Positions 27,414 to 36,748 of a stretch of 64,000 bases of DNA are shown here, piece after piece. Position 1 is the first letter of the stretch; every line of letters starts with the position of its first letter. Source of the stretch: Alkalitalea saponilacus (lineage in GTDB: Bacteria > Bacteroidota > Bacteroidia > Bacteroidales > Marinilabiliaceae); contig NZ_FUYV01000017.1 of NCBI RefSeq assembly GCF_900168165.1, positions 62,001 through 126,000 on the forward strand, written 5' to 3'. The notes beneath the pieces are model-generated. The model had not been told where the DNA came from. It made no database searches and saw nothing but the letters and a program-made list of their open reading frames with translations. A program made the translations under genes and the position numbers.

Positions 27414-30400
27414 CGTAAGTGTCCAGTCCGATGTAACCATCCAATGATTTCAGATATTCAACCGACTTGAAGTATTTTAGTTGTTCTTCGGCACGTTTTA
27501 TATTCGATTCGATTCTCTCATGAATAACATCATTAAAACTTCTTTTGTCCCTATGACCTTTAAGGTAATCAAGATGTTTCTCCCATCTTGAAATATCCCT
27601 TAATTGTTTATTGAGGAGTCGTCCCTGATACCAATCGCTTTCAATCATTTTTTTGCGTTCAAACAACTCCCTGACTTCCACATGATCAGCCCCCCTCCCT
27701 TTGAAATGGCCAAATGCCATAATATTCAATATGGCTTTTAAAGGTGGACACGCACCTTCAATACTGCCGTCTTTAAAATAACTTTCCGCCACCCATTGCT
27801 GAGCCTCAACTATGTTATTAATGCCATCAACAAATACATCCAAATCCTGCAATTCAGGCTTCAACATCTCTTCATTAAATACTGCATCGGGATTTTCAAA
27901 TACCCGGCCGAGAAAAGTGCGGGCAAACTTGGCAGTAATTCGGTATCCCATCCTAGACCCCAGAATTGTTTTCCCATTGTATTCGAAATCCTCCAGCTTT
28001 TCAAGGTAACCATGTTCAATTAAGAATTGAGGCTCTGCTTCCTCCGGTTTTAAACGGCTCCAAAGCTCAGGAACCAACAAACTGATATCATGATCAACCC
28101 TGTAATTCGGACCAACATATCCAGCAGCAGAAGTAAATCCTCCATAGCCGGTTAAAATAAAAGAGACAATGGCATTGTTCAAATCAGTAACCGGGCTTAA
28201 AGCATTGAATGGTCCTTTGGTGAGTGCTCCTTCAGAGCCTGCTCCCGTAGTAGAGGGGGATTTTCCGGTAAGACTACAAACAAAATCCATAAACAATTCC
28301 GGCAATTCCTGATAATGGATTGGATTATATACAGCCAATGGTCGAACCCCGGGTTGTGGCGGGTTGTTCCTTCTGCCGCCTAATACAGCATTGACCGGCA
28401 TTAACACCGGTTGATCGGCAGGGACTTTACGAAACAACCGTATCCCCATTTCGGCGATATGCTTTTCGCGATGTTGTATCAACCCCGGACGATTCTGCAG
28501 GTACCTCATGTTGACAGATGGCTTGCCATCATAAATCCTCGGGTGCGATGATGAGACAAAGTAGGTGCAATCCTGCCTTTTAGCCACCGAGCGGATAAGC
28601 TTTTTCATGGGCAAGGTAAACTTATCAAATTCAATGGCGTCCTCCATTATCTCTTTAGCATCCTTAACCGTTAAGGGTTGAAAATTTGATATAAAAGTGT
28701 TTGGGGAGGCCAAATCTGATTCAGCCTGATTATCGTATCCCCTGTTTATGGCTTCGTCTGGTCGCTGGAATAATCTGTACTCACAATTATAGGTAAACTT
28801 TGCCGCAGGTTTGGTAAAATCGGGGGACAAATGCTTAAGTTTATGAGTGGGAATTACAGTTGTAGCCGTAATATCGTCCTCCATTTGCAACTTATCGGCT
28901 GCAATAAAATCCTGTCGGAGTTTAAAAGTTCTCCAAGCGCCTCCTTCAGTCAGACCTACCCTCAAGTAACCCGCAACCAGTTTTCTGTTCCTGAACTTCA
29001 GTTCGTTTCCAAATTGTCCGTCTATAATATCAACAGAGAAATATTTTCTCCAGTCTTCTTGCCATTCAGGTCGATAGAATCGCTTTACAAGATAGACCAA
29101 ACCTTTGATATGATGAGGGATGGTTCGCAACCACTCATTGTACTCCTCTTTATAACGAATAGGCGATGGGGTAAGCAGCTTTATAACAGAACCGAGCGAT
29201 CGTTTTGGACTTAGCAATGCACGATCCTTCTCAGCTTTAATCCCCTCCAGTAAGATATCAGAATAGTCCTTTGCAATGATCTCCTCTACTCTTTTAAAGT
29301 CATTTTCGTAATCGGCGGTAAAAAATGGACCATAAATTATGGCATCGTTTATGGATTTTGAAATTTCTGATTTACCGCCTCCCGAAACAGTACATGGTTT
29401 ATGACAAAAAGTACCCTCAGCAACAGAGCCAATCAGGCGCCATGATGGAACATGCGGATTCTTCTCCATACGAACCTTATATCCGGCAGGTAATACATAG
29501 GCATAACTTGGCTTTAGTCTGATGCTCTGCTCATTTTTGCCGTATGTCCAGCACACCTTTTGCTCCATCAAGTTAAATACCGCGTTATCGGGAACATATA
29601 TAACATTTTTGTATTTTTTATCGATTGCATATCCTTCCGGTTTAGGATCCATTAAATCGGGATACATTGCAATCATTTTTTCATAAGTAAGTCCATTGCT
29701 TTGAAACTGATTCCAATCGGAAAACTCATCACCTAGATTATAAGATGGAAAGGCAATTGCTCCCCCGGCATGCTCTTCTTCAACATTTCCCAGCAAATTA
29801 GCGGCATAGCTAATTTGTGTTTTTACCTCTTTTTTAGAATATCCATAATAATTGTCGGCAATTAATGTGACAATAACCCCCTCAGCTGTGCGGGCTGTAA
29901 TTTTAAAAGCTCCACCATTATTGTAAAGTTCGTCTTCTTTCTCCCAACACATACCATCATGTTTTTGGCGCTCGGTTGCCTCACTTATGTGAGGCAATCC
30001 GACATCTATCTTCTTCACCTTAATTAGATGAGGAGCCAAAATAACGCAACCAGAATGCCCGGTCCATCCATCCACATCCAATGCAGAATCATTCTCAGGC
30101 AGAAATGGATCACCTGCATTTCCAAAAATAGATTCTACAAAGTCCAGATTGCTGACAAGATTTCCGGGAGCAAAAAAACGAATTTCCATGCGCTTTTCTT
30201 TGCAATCATTGGTTATGCATGGACTAACGACAGGTTTAAGCAACAACGAAACAAACAACCTTGCTTTTTCTTTTTGAGTAGAGGTAAAAGGAATTTCAAG
30301 CAAATCATTTGGCGGATTAAGTGCCTGTTCCAAAAGATAAGCAAAGGTGATTTTAGGAACTGACTTTTTATCATGAGGAATTGGCAATCCTCCTTCGGCC

Positions 30401-30852
30401 ACATGAAACACTCCCTTCGTAGTTCTGCGATCATATTTGGGGTTGTTTAGCACACCTTGCTTTAAACGATAGGAACTCACAATGTCCGACACAAATTCAT
30501 CTTTATCGGGCGGCAATGACAACGCTCTGGCAATACCATGGCTATCCACAATAAAGGTTCCGGTGGGCAACCTGAGGTTCATCTTATCTTTGTACTCAGG
30601 AAGATAATTGTCGATAAAAGTCTGAATGCGCTGATCGGCGGGACACAAATATGACTGAAGCAACCGGTTCTTCTCTCTCATGTTATGTATAAGATCTCCG
30701 GCAAGATCAAGCAATGAAGTTTTAGAGGAAGACAAAAAATAAGGTTGCCCCAGTGCAGCGAGCTTTAAATTAACATACTCAATAACTCTTTTGGGTTTTG
30801 GAAGATTATTTTTCCCGGCATCGGTGAAGCCGAATGACTTTTTCATATCCAT
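27406..30852 (-). CDS. probable PPi-type phosphoenolpyruvate carboxykinase
   Basis: A 1148-residue cytosolic protein with no signal peptide. Its length and motifs match, from memory, the large diphosphate-dependent PEP carboxykinases of Propionibacterium and Entamoeba, which interconvert oxaloacetate + PPi and PEP + CO2 + Pi. Motifs: LSLPPDKDEFVSDIVSSYRL (111-130), DRRTTKGVFHVAEGGLPIP (141-159), FGNAGDPFLPEND (243-255), GWTGHSGCVILAPH (262-275), KKEVKTQISYAANLLG (340-355), a P-loop-like GGGKSEISK (491-499) and a distal GPNYRVDHDISLLVPELW. The standard ATP- or GTP-PEPCK families are about half this size. Without a search I cannot exclude another large family of unknown function. It appears to be monocistronic. 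Confidence 0.65.
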   Translation of the reverse strand: MDMKKSFGFTDAGKNNLPKPKRVIEYVNLKLAALGQPYFLSSSKTSLLDLAGDLIHNMREKNRLLQSYLCPADQRIQTFIDNYLPEYKDKMNLRLPTGTFIVDSHGIARALSLPPDKDEFVSDIVSSYRLKQGVLNNPKYDRRTTKGVFHVAEGGLPIPHDKKSVPKITFAYLLEQALNPPNDLLEIPFTSTQKEKARLFVSLLLKPVVSPCITNDCKEKRMEIRFFAPGNLVSNLDFVESIFGNAGDPFLPENDSALDVDGWTGHSGCVILAPHLIKVKKIDVGLPHISEATERQKHDGMCWEKEDELYNNGGAFKITARTAEGVIVTLIADNYYGYSKKEVKTQISYAANLLGNVEEEHAGGAIAFPSYNLGDEFSDWNQFQSNGLTYEKMIAMYPDLMDPKPEGYAIDKKYKNVIYVPDNAVFNLMEQKVCWTYGKNEQSIRLKPSYAYVLPAGYKVRMEKNPHVPSWRLIGSVAEGTFCHKPCTVSGGGKSEISKSINDAIIYGPFFTADYENDFKRVEEIIAKDYSDILLEGIKAEKDRALLSPKRSLGSVIKLLTPSPIRYKEEYNEWLRTIPHHIKGLVYLVKRFYRPEWQEDWRKYFSVDIIDGQFGNELKFRNRKLVAGYLRVGLTEGGAWRTFKLRQDFIAADKLQMEDDITATTVIPTHKLKHLSPDFTKPAAKFTYNCEYRLFQRPDEAINRGYDNQAESDLASPNTFISNFQPLTVKDAKEIMEDAIEFDKFTLPMKKLIRSVAKRQDCTYFVSSSHPRIYDGKPSVNMRYLQNRPGLIQHREKHIAEMGIRLFRKVPADQPVLMPVNAVLGGRRNNPPQPGVRPLAVYNPIHYQELPELFMDFVCSLTGKSPSTTGAGSEGALTKGPFNALSPVTDLNNAIVSFILTGYGGFTSAAGYVGPNYRVDHDISLLVPELWSRLKPEEAEPQFLIEHGYLEKLEDFEYNGKTILGSRMGYRITAKFARTFLGRVFENPDAVFNEEMLKPELQDLDVFVDGINNIVEAQQWVAESYFKDGSIEGACPPLKAILNIMAFGHFKGRGADHVEVRELFERKKMIESDWYQGRLLNKQLRDISRWEKHLDYLKGHRDKRSFNDVIHERIESNIKRAEEQLKYFKSVEYLKSLDGYIGLDTYVK

Positions 30853-31053
30853 AACAGACTGTTTTTATGTTTTAGTCAAAGCTAAAGAACAAAGTCTGCA
30901 ATGTCCAATTATTACACAGAGAATCTATTAAATAGTCGAAAAAGTGAATTAAAGCGTGGGGAACTCATGCCTGAGATCAAAAAAACATCCATACCCTCCG
31001 GAATTTCGGACATCAAGCAGGAATACAATTTTACATAACGTTAAGGCTCTTCC

Positions 31054-31076
31054 AAAAAAAGGTGACTTTCGCCACC
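31054..31076 (-). terminator. intrinsic terminator of cytidylate kinase-like gene
   Basis: On the minus strand GGTGGC-GAAA-GTCACC is followed by seven T, about 30 bp past the stop codon. One stem pair is a G-T wobble. It separates this gene from the PEPCK-like gene downstream. Confidence 0.75.
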
Positions 31077-31104
31077 CTTCTAGTAATAATTATAACAAAT
31101 AATA

Positions 31105-31806
31105 CTATACAAAACCTCTTGTTTCGGCCACAATTAGAATCATTTCGATAATCTCTTCATCGCTCATGGTAGCACAGTTAAAGAACATATCAAAAAACTC
31201 AATATCTGGTCTGTCTTTCTCAAAATAATTTCGAAACTGAGACCTTCTTTTATCCATTTCAAGAGCTTCACGTTTTGCTTCGGTCAAACTCATACCATAG
31301 GTGTTGGCAACCTGCTCGGTACGCCAGTCAAGAGGAGCTTTTAATTTAACATGCAATGCCTTTTCAAAATTTTTGGTTATGGACTCCCCCGCACGCCCAA
31401 CAATAACCACATTCCCCTGAGAGGCAGCATTATAGATAAATCGCGCTATCGTGTTTTTAATCTTAACATCTCCGGGATAAAACTCGTCGGAAAAGAACAG
31501 AGCCAGATTTTCAAAGAAACCGCGGGTTCTATAGTCAGATAAATCCTGTATTAAAGTTGGAGAGAGTTTTAGCTCACGCGCAGACTCCTCAATGATCTCC
31601 TTACTCATCCACTTCCATTCAACCTCCCGTCCCAAACGTCGGTTTTTTTCGGTAAGGACTTCGGAGAGCAAACGGGCAATACGTCTACCCGGACAACCAT
31701 AATCCCTCGAAATGGTGATTACCGGCCCCGGAGCATAAAAATTTGGCCCGCTGCTTTTGCGCTTACCAGTGCGTTCCCGCATGTACTTTAGGAAAAGGTT
31801 GTCCAT
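31105..31806 (-). CDS. cytidylate kinase-like family protein
   Basis: A 233-residue P-loop-type protein of the cytidylate-kinase-like family. The N-terminal strand PVITISRDYGCPGRRIARLL (about 28-47) stands in for Walker A; the family typically has ISRxxGxxGxxIA. NVVIVGRAGESITKNFE near 130 and LKAPLDWRTEQVANTYGMS follow, as in CMP-kinase relatives. DKRRSQFRNYFEKDRPDIEFFDMFFNC is the usual C-terminal segment. The real substrate of these Cytidylate_kin2 proteins is uncertain. It has its own terminator, so it is not co-transcribed with the PPi-PEPCK-like gene. Confidence 0.8.
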   Translation of the reverse strand: MDNLFLKYMRERTGKRKSSGPNFYAPGPVITISRDYGCPGRRIARLLSEVLTEKNRRLGREVEWKWMSKEIIEESARELKLSPTLIQDLSDYRTRGFFENLALFFSDEFYPGDVKIKNTIARFIYNAASQGNVVIVGRAGESITKNFEKALHVKLKAPLDWRTEQVANTYGMSLTEAKREALEMDKRRSQFRNYFEKDRPDIEFFDMFFNCATMSDEEIIEMILIVAETRGFV

Positions 31807-32240
31807 ATTGGTTATATTAGTTATTTCCTAATCCTTGCAAATTTTATCATATCCCATGTATTTAAAACGTGGATAATTTGATTTGATGGAAAAGATAAAA
31901 CATCAGAATTATATATTACACAACAATTTAAACTGATTCTTGTTAAAAAACAAGAGAAAATTCACCCCATGAAAATAGCAAGAATGCACGAAATATCAAA
32001 GCATAAAAAAGGGACGGATTAAAAAAATCTGTCCCTTTCCCCTAAATCAGCCTTATGACCCAAGTCCAATTTCTATGAAAAATCTTAATGCAAAGATGGT
32101 TGATTTTTTAATGAACAACTTTAAAAGGCTGTTAAAGCTTGTTAACAGCAAAAGCGAATTCTATTCTGTTTTAATTTAAAAAACGCAACTTTGTCACCGT
32201 TCAAAATATTCCTATCTTCCAAAATATTTCTAAAACAAAA
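31807..32240. other. divergent intergenic region with an orphan terminator
   Basis: 434 bp between the start of the minus-strand cytidylate kinase-like gene and the plus-strand glycosyltransferase gene. No coding frame is visible. It contains a strong hairpin with T-run on the minus strand at 32001-32038, where no minus-strand gene ends. Confidence 0.6.
32001..32038 (-). terminator. orphan intrinsic terminator (minus orientation)
   Basis: On the minus strand AAAGGGACAGATT pairs with AATCCGTCCCTTT (one G-U pair) and is followed by a T-run. The nearest minus-strand gene starts downstream of it, so nothing known ends here. It may close a small RNA transcribed from about 32085. Confidence 0.7.
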
Positions 32241-33338
32241 ATGATATACATTACCTATATCCTCTTCGCGATGTTATTCATCCGGTTTCTGGTTGTTACC
32301 ATAAATTTCATCAGCAGACCGTATCTTAAGCAAGTAAAAGAACCGGCTCAAACCCCAATGGTTTCGGTTTTAATACCTGCTCGCAACGAAGAAAAAAACC
32401 TTCCAAAACTCTTAACGGACTTAAAAAAAACAGACTATCCCAACATTGAAATCATTGTATGCAACGACCAATCAACCGACGGAACAGTGCAGGTTTTAAA
32501 TGGTTTTAAAGAGCAAATGCCAAACCTGCAATATTTCACCAATCATGAACTCCCCCAAGGATGGATTGGGAAAAACTTTGCCTGCCATAAACTATCTGAA
32601 GCCGCAAAAGGAGAGTTTATGTTGTTTCTGGATGCTGACGTAAGACTCGCATCGGATACCATAAATTCGGCCATTGCCCAAATGCAAAGAAAAAAGCTCT
32701 CCCTTTTATCAGTCTTTCCACAACAAATAATGGAAACTAAAGGTGAATTCTTATCCGTCCCGATAATGAATTGGATTCTTCTTACACTTTTACCGCTTTT
32801 GGCGGTAAAAATTCCGTGGTACTCTTCACTTTCGGCAGCCAACGGTCAGTTTATGCTGTTTCAGGGTGACGATTATCGACAAAACCAATGGCATTTAAAA
32901 GTTTACAATCAAAATGTGGATGACATTCTAATTGCGCGATTAATAAAAAAAGCGAAGTTAAAAACCGATGTCAAGTTGGGAAATAAGGACGTGTTTTGCA
33001 GGATGTATGAGAATAAAACTGATGCCATTAATGGGTTTGCACGAAATATACATCAGTATTTCAGAGGAAAAAGAAGCTGGATGCTTCTTTTTACATTCAT
33101 TATTTGGAGCCGTTTGCCGTTTTTCGCGGCAAACGGAGAGTGGGAAATATTGTTCCTCTCAATTGGAATCATTATTGCTATGAAAACAATGACTGCGAAT
33201 TTAAGCAGGCAAAACATCATCCAAAACATCGGTTATCATATCCATCATCTGATAAACATGACTAGAATAGTTTTGAAGAATATGCGAATAAAAAGAAACC
33301 AGACCATTGAATGGAAAGGAAGGATTTATAAAGATTAG
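32241..33338 (+). CDS. family 2 glycosyltransferase, membrane-bound
   Basis: A 365-residue GT2 enzyme. An N-terminal membrane helix (IYITYILFAMLFIRFLVVTI) is followed by the GT-A domain: VSVLIPARNEEKNLPKLL (about 43-60), IIVCNDQSTDGT and the metal-binding FLDADVRL. QNVDDILIARLIKKA matches the acceptor-site region, and two or three further hydrophobic segments (LLTLLPLLAV; LLFTFIIWSRLPFF; ILFLSIGIIIAM) follow. Similar proteins glycosylate lipids or carotenoids; the acceptor here is unknown. A TPR protein gene follows after 50 bp, probably in the same transcript. Confidence 0.82.
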   Translation: MIYITYILFAMLFIRFLVVTINFISRPYLKQVKEPAQTPMVSVLIPARNEEKNLPKLLTDLKKTDYPNIEIIVCNDQSTDGTVQVLNGFKEQMPNLQYFTNHELPQGWIGKNFACHKLSEAAKGEFMLFLDADVRLASDTINSAIAQMQRKKLSLLSVFPQQIMETKGEFLSVPIMNWILLTLLPLLAVKIPWYSSLSAANGQFMLFQGDDYRQNQWHLKVYNQNVDDILIARLIKKAKLKTDVKLGNKDVFCRMYENKTDAINGFARNIHQYFRGKRSWMLLFTFIIWSRLPFFAANGEWEILFLSIGIIIAMKTMTANLSRQNIIQNIGYHIHHLINMTRIVLKNMRIKRNQTIEWKGRIYKD

Positions 33339-33388
33339 GCGACTGAGTAATACGGTAAACAATCTACAGGGACAATTGTTATAGAGTT

Positions 33389-34150
33389 ATGATGAAGCGA
33401 TATCTAACGGCATATTTTATCGTTATCATGGTTTTTACCGGAATACTAAAAACCAGTGCCAGTTCTGTTGAAGAACTGAACAGTAGATTTCTACACTTTT
33501 TTTTGGTTGGAGACATTCCGGCGTGGACTCAAACACTGGACAGTCTGAGAAATAAATCTCTAAACAGAGAAACAGAAATGACCCTACTTTACGGGGAGTA
33601 TGGCCTCATTGGAAATCTAATAGGCTCCGGGAAATCAAATGAAGCGCAGGCACACCTGGACCTGTTTGAAACAAGAGTGCAAAAAGCATTGAAAAATCAG
33701 CCAAACAATGGCGATTTACATGCCTTTGCGGCAGCAGCCACCGCCTACAGAATTGCCATTCAGCCGTGGAGAGCCCCGTTCCTGAGTCGCACACACAACG
33801 AAAACATAAAAAAAGCGCTTGATAAAGGCAATCTTTATGGCTTGCCTCTGGTTGAGCAGGCCAATTCTTTCTATTTCAGGCCGTCATTTGTTGGCGGAAA
33901 CAAAGAGAGAGCCATCGAATTTTATGAAAAGGCTTACGCTTTTTTCAGCACCAACCAACGAAATCACTGGATGTACTTCAATGTGGCAGCTTGGCTTGGA
34001 CAGGCATATGCAAATCAGGGCATGAAATCTGAAGCAGAAGTCATGTATCTTAAGCTTCTTGAAGAAGCTCCGGAATTTACATGGGTACGCGACGAACTGC
34101 TTCCTAAATTGTACGAAGGCAAATCCTACAATTTTTGGAGTTTTCAGTAA
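33389..34150 (+). CDS. exported TPR-repeat protein
   Basis: A 253-residue protein with a signal peptide (MMKRYLTAYFIVIMVFTGIL, cleavage near ASS) and helical TPR-like repeats: a LNRETEMTLLYGEYGLIGNL pair, then KERAIEFYEKAYAFF (about 178-192) and WLGQAYANQGMKSEAEVMYL (about 207-226). It would sit in the periplasm. I do not recognise a specific function. Its position 50 bp after the glycosyltransferase gene suggests a shared envelope role; that is inference. No terminator is evident. Confidence 0.7.
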   Translation: MMKRYLTAYFIVIMVFTGILKTSASSVEELNSRFLHFFLVGDIPAWTQTLDSLRNKSLNRETEMTLLYGEYGLIGNLIGSGKSNEAQAHLDLFETRVQKALKNQPNNGDLHAFAAAATAYRIAIQPWRAPFLSRTHNENIKKALDKGNLYGLPLVEQANSFYFRPSFVGGNKERAIEFYEKAYAFFSTNQRNHWMYFNVAAWLGQAYANQGMKSEAEVMYLKLLEEAPEFTWVRDELLPKLYEGKSYNFWSFQ

Positions 34151-34428
34151 TTCATAACAGATCGTTAGAATTTTAGATATTAGACAAGAATAAACTCTTG
34201 ATTTTAAACATATTGAATTCAGAACGAACGATGATTTGTATGTGGCGTTTTTGCACACTAGAAATCATCTATAAACGTGAAACTTTGTGCAAAACTGACA
34301 TATACAAAATATTGTGGCTCGTTTTTCATCCGAAAATAATTTAGTTAATTAATTGGCCGAATGGAACTTCCATGAGGTGTTATTTTCATTTTCTTGTTGC
34401 GAGTTTCCCACTCATGGGCGTTTCATTT

Positions 34429-35472
34429 CTAGAAATATGTTTTCACTGCAAATTCAAATTGGTTTATAAAAATCTCTTTTAACTTGGAAATATTATTCTG
34501 CTCATAAAATAATAACATTGCCTTCTTGTAGTCAATCGAATCAACCGTTCTAAAGGATAATGGACAGTGTTTTTCATTCATTAAAATTGCATTACTCACA
34601 ATTCTTGCAGTTCTTTTATTACCATCCATAAATGGCTGAATATACGAAATCAACACTAGTGCCAACAGCGCTTTTTCAAAAACACTTTTCTTAGAGTTAA
34701 TTACATCACATGAATTCCTTAATGCTTCCGAAATCTGAAATTCATTATCTAATGGACGATAATTTGTTCCTGAAATACCTACACGGCGCCTTCTTAGATT
34801 CCTTTCTACTAACAATTCTTTGGTCAAAATACTATGAATGTCCTCTATTTTTGAAACAGATAATGGGTTCAAATAATCGGTGTTTTCAATTATGAAATCC
34901 AATGCGTCTTTATGGTTCAAAAGCATTATCGCTTCCTCCTTAGTTTTTCCAGCTGCTGTTTCCCTTTCTTTTAATAACCTCTCGGTTTCTAATAGTGAAT
35001 ATGTGTTCCCTTCTATTTGCGAAGATTTCCAACTTAAGTCAATTGCTAATCGTTCAAACTCTATTTTATATTCAATTTCTGATAGTTGCGAAATATTTTT
35101 CCGAAATTTTGCTTGAAGTAAGTTGAGTTTCTCTATTTCAGTTTCAGTAAAAACACTATTCTTCGCAATAACTTCGTTGATAATTGAAAAATTAAAACTT
35201 TCTTTTATAGCTCTATCATCAATTTCTTCCTCATAATACTTTTCAATATCAATTGGCGCTAGGAGCTCAAATGTTGGGGAAATTGTATATTTGGTTCCTT
35301 TACCTTGTCCAACAGTTACGAGATAACTATCTGTTATTAATTTCGATAAAACTCTTTTCAATGTCGCATAACTGACATTAATGTCTACATTATCGTGGAC
35401 TTCTTTTGAGGAACAGGCTCCTCTTTGTTTTATAAAGTCAATTATCTGTTGTTCTCTTGAATCAATCATCAT
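34429..35472 (-). CDS. Fic-family protein with Gln replacing the catalytic His
   Basis: A 347-residue protein. The N-terminus is a winged helix (GACSSKEVHDNVDINVSYA, about 18-36, and a GKGTKYTISP wing). The Fic domain has the class II inhibitory motif SSQIEGN at 150-156 and the core IQPFMDGNKRTAR at 278-290. Normal Fic enzymes have HPFxxGNGRxxR; here the catalytic His is Gln (residue 279), while the anion-binding GNKR is kept. AMP transfer should therefore be weak or absent, unless another base is used. Such wHTH-Fic proteins are common in Bacteroidota and the function of the Gln form is not known to me. It is a lone gene. Confidence 0.85.
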   Translation of the reverse strand: MMIDSREQQIIDFIKQRGACSSKEVHDNVDINVSYATLKRVLSKLITDSYLVTVGQGKGTKYTISPTFELLAPIDIEKYYEEEIDDRAIKESFNFSIINEVIAKNSVFTETEIEKLNLLQAKFRKNISQLSEIEYKIEFERLAIDLSWKSSQIEGNTYSLLETERLLKERETAAGKTKEEAIMLLNHKDALDFIIENTDYLNPLSVSKIEDIHSILTKELLVERNLRRRRVGISGTNYRPLDNEFQISEALRNSCDVINSKKSVFEKALLALVLISYIQPFMDGNKRTARIVSNAILMNEKHCPLSFRTVDSIDYKKAMLLFYEQNNISKLKEIFINQFEFAVKTYF

Positions 35473-35612
35473 AAATGTTTTAGCTCACAAAGATAACTTT
35501 TATAGCTCATTTATTTGCTGGTTTGAGCTGTATTATTTCTTGAAATGAGCCACAACAATTTCTTATACGCATATAAATCAAGCAGATTAAAAAAAACAAC
35601 GAACTATTAAAT

Positions 35613-36680
35613 TCAAGTCAAACCTCTTAATATCTCTTTTATCTGAAAGCGTTTTATTTTCCCACTATCGGTTCGCGGGAATGTATCCAAAAAGAAAATT
35701 TTAGCAGGCTTTTCATATCTGCTCAACAAAGCACCGGTCTTTTCTTCCAAATTGCCGTATTCAAAAAACTCACCCTCAATCACAAGAACTACCCGCTCAC
35801 CATAAACCGAATGGGGAATTGATGAAATAACAAAGGGCTTTTCAATTAAAAAAGAGATTCGCTCTTCCACAAGCTCAGGAGAAATTTTAACTCCGCCACT
35901 GTTAATGATGTTGTCTGCCCGTCCGATAATTTGAAACGAACCGTCGGTTAACAACTCAACAACATCGTTGGTTTTTATGGTTCCATGAGATATTTCAGGG
36001 TAATCGATCGTTAAACATCCGTGTTCATCTATAGCAATGGAAACACCCGATAGAGGTAAAAAACTTTTCTGAGCACCTGTACCGTTTATTTTTCGTAACG
36101 CAACATGGGTCAATGTTTCTGTCATTCCGTAAGTTTCCCATGCATCGAAAGGCATCATCTGCATTTTTATATTCAGCCTCTCGTCAACCCTGCCACCTCC
36201 TACAATAACTTTTCTCAGCAGGTTGGTTTGTTCTGGACAATTTTCAATAATACCGGCCATTTGCATGGGTGTAAAAGCAGCAAAATCTATCGTAACCGAC
36301 AAACCAACCAACGGATTTACAGAAGGTTTAACAGAAATCAGCTGCATTTGAGCCACCATTGCCCGAACGACCATCAATTTACCGGCTACAAAGGAAACCG
36401 GCAGTGCAAGCAAAGCTGTCATTCCGGGTTTTAAACCAAAAAAACCAATGGTTTTTTTGGCAGATGCAACCATGGCATTTTTTTTCACTCTAATAACTTT
36501 AGGCTCTCCGGTAGAACCCGATGTTTTTAGCTCAACATAATCGTCATCACTAAACCACTCCTCAAGAAATGGCAGCAATGCTTCATCTTCAAATGAACTT
36601 TTAAAATCGGTCAGGTTGCGTTGTTTCACAACGCAACCGTTGATGTTTAACTCTTGGTATTTTTGAAATTCATTTGGCAT
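35613..36680 (-). CDS. menE: o-succinylbenzoate-CoA ligase (short Bacteroidota type)
   Basis: A 355-residue AMP-dependent acyl-CoA synthetase that activates o-succinylbenzoate in menaquinone synthesis. The AMP-binding P-loop-like motif LKTSGSTGEPKVIRV is near residue 52; WETYGMTETLTHVALR (about 185) and the hinge IIGRADNIINSGGVKISPE (about 255) follow, and the lysine is in DSGKIKRF near the end. It is much shorter than the usual 450-500 residues because the N-terminal region is reduced, as is normal for Bacteroidota MenE. menA and menC lie 14-16 kb away in the same window, which supports the assignment. Confidence 0.85.
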   Translation of the reverse strand: MPNEFQKYQELNINGCVVKQRNLTDFKSSFEDEALLPFLEEWFSDDDYVELKTSGSTGEPKVIRVKKNAMVASAKKTIGFFGLKPGMTALLALPVSFVAGKLMVVRAMVAQMQLISVKPSVNPLVGLSVTIDFAAFTPMQMAGIIENCPEQTNLLRKVIVGGGRVDERLNIKMQMMPFDAWETYGMTETLTHVALRKINGTGAQKSFLPLSGVSIAIDEHGCLTIDYPEISHGTIKTNDVVELLTDGSFQIIGRADNIINSGGVKISPELVEERISFLIEKPFVISSIPHSVYGERVVLVIEGEFFEYGNLEEKTGALLSRYEKPAKIFFLDTFPRTDSGKIKRFQIKEILRGLT

Positions 36681-36748
36681 TTTTCAATAATCCGAACTAT
36701 TAACTTTAAACCATTAACTCGAAAACATTTATCTTTACCTCCAAAAAA

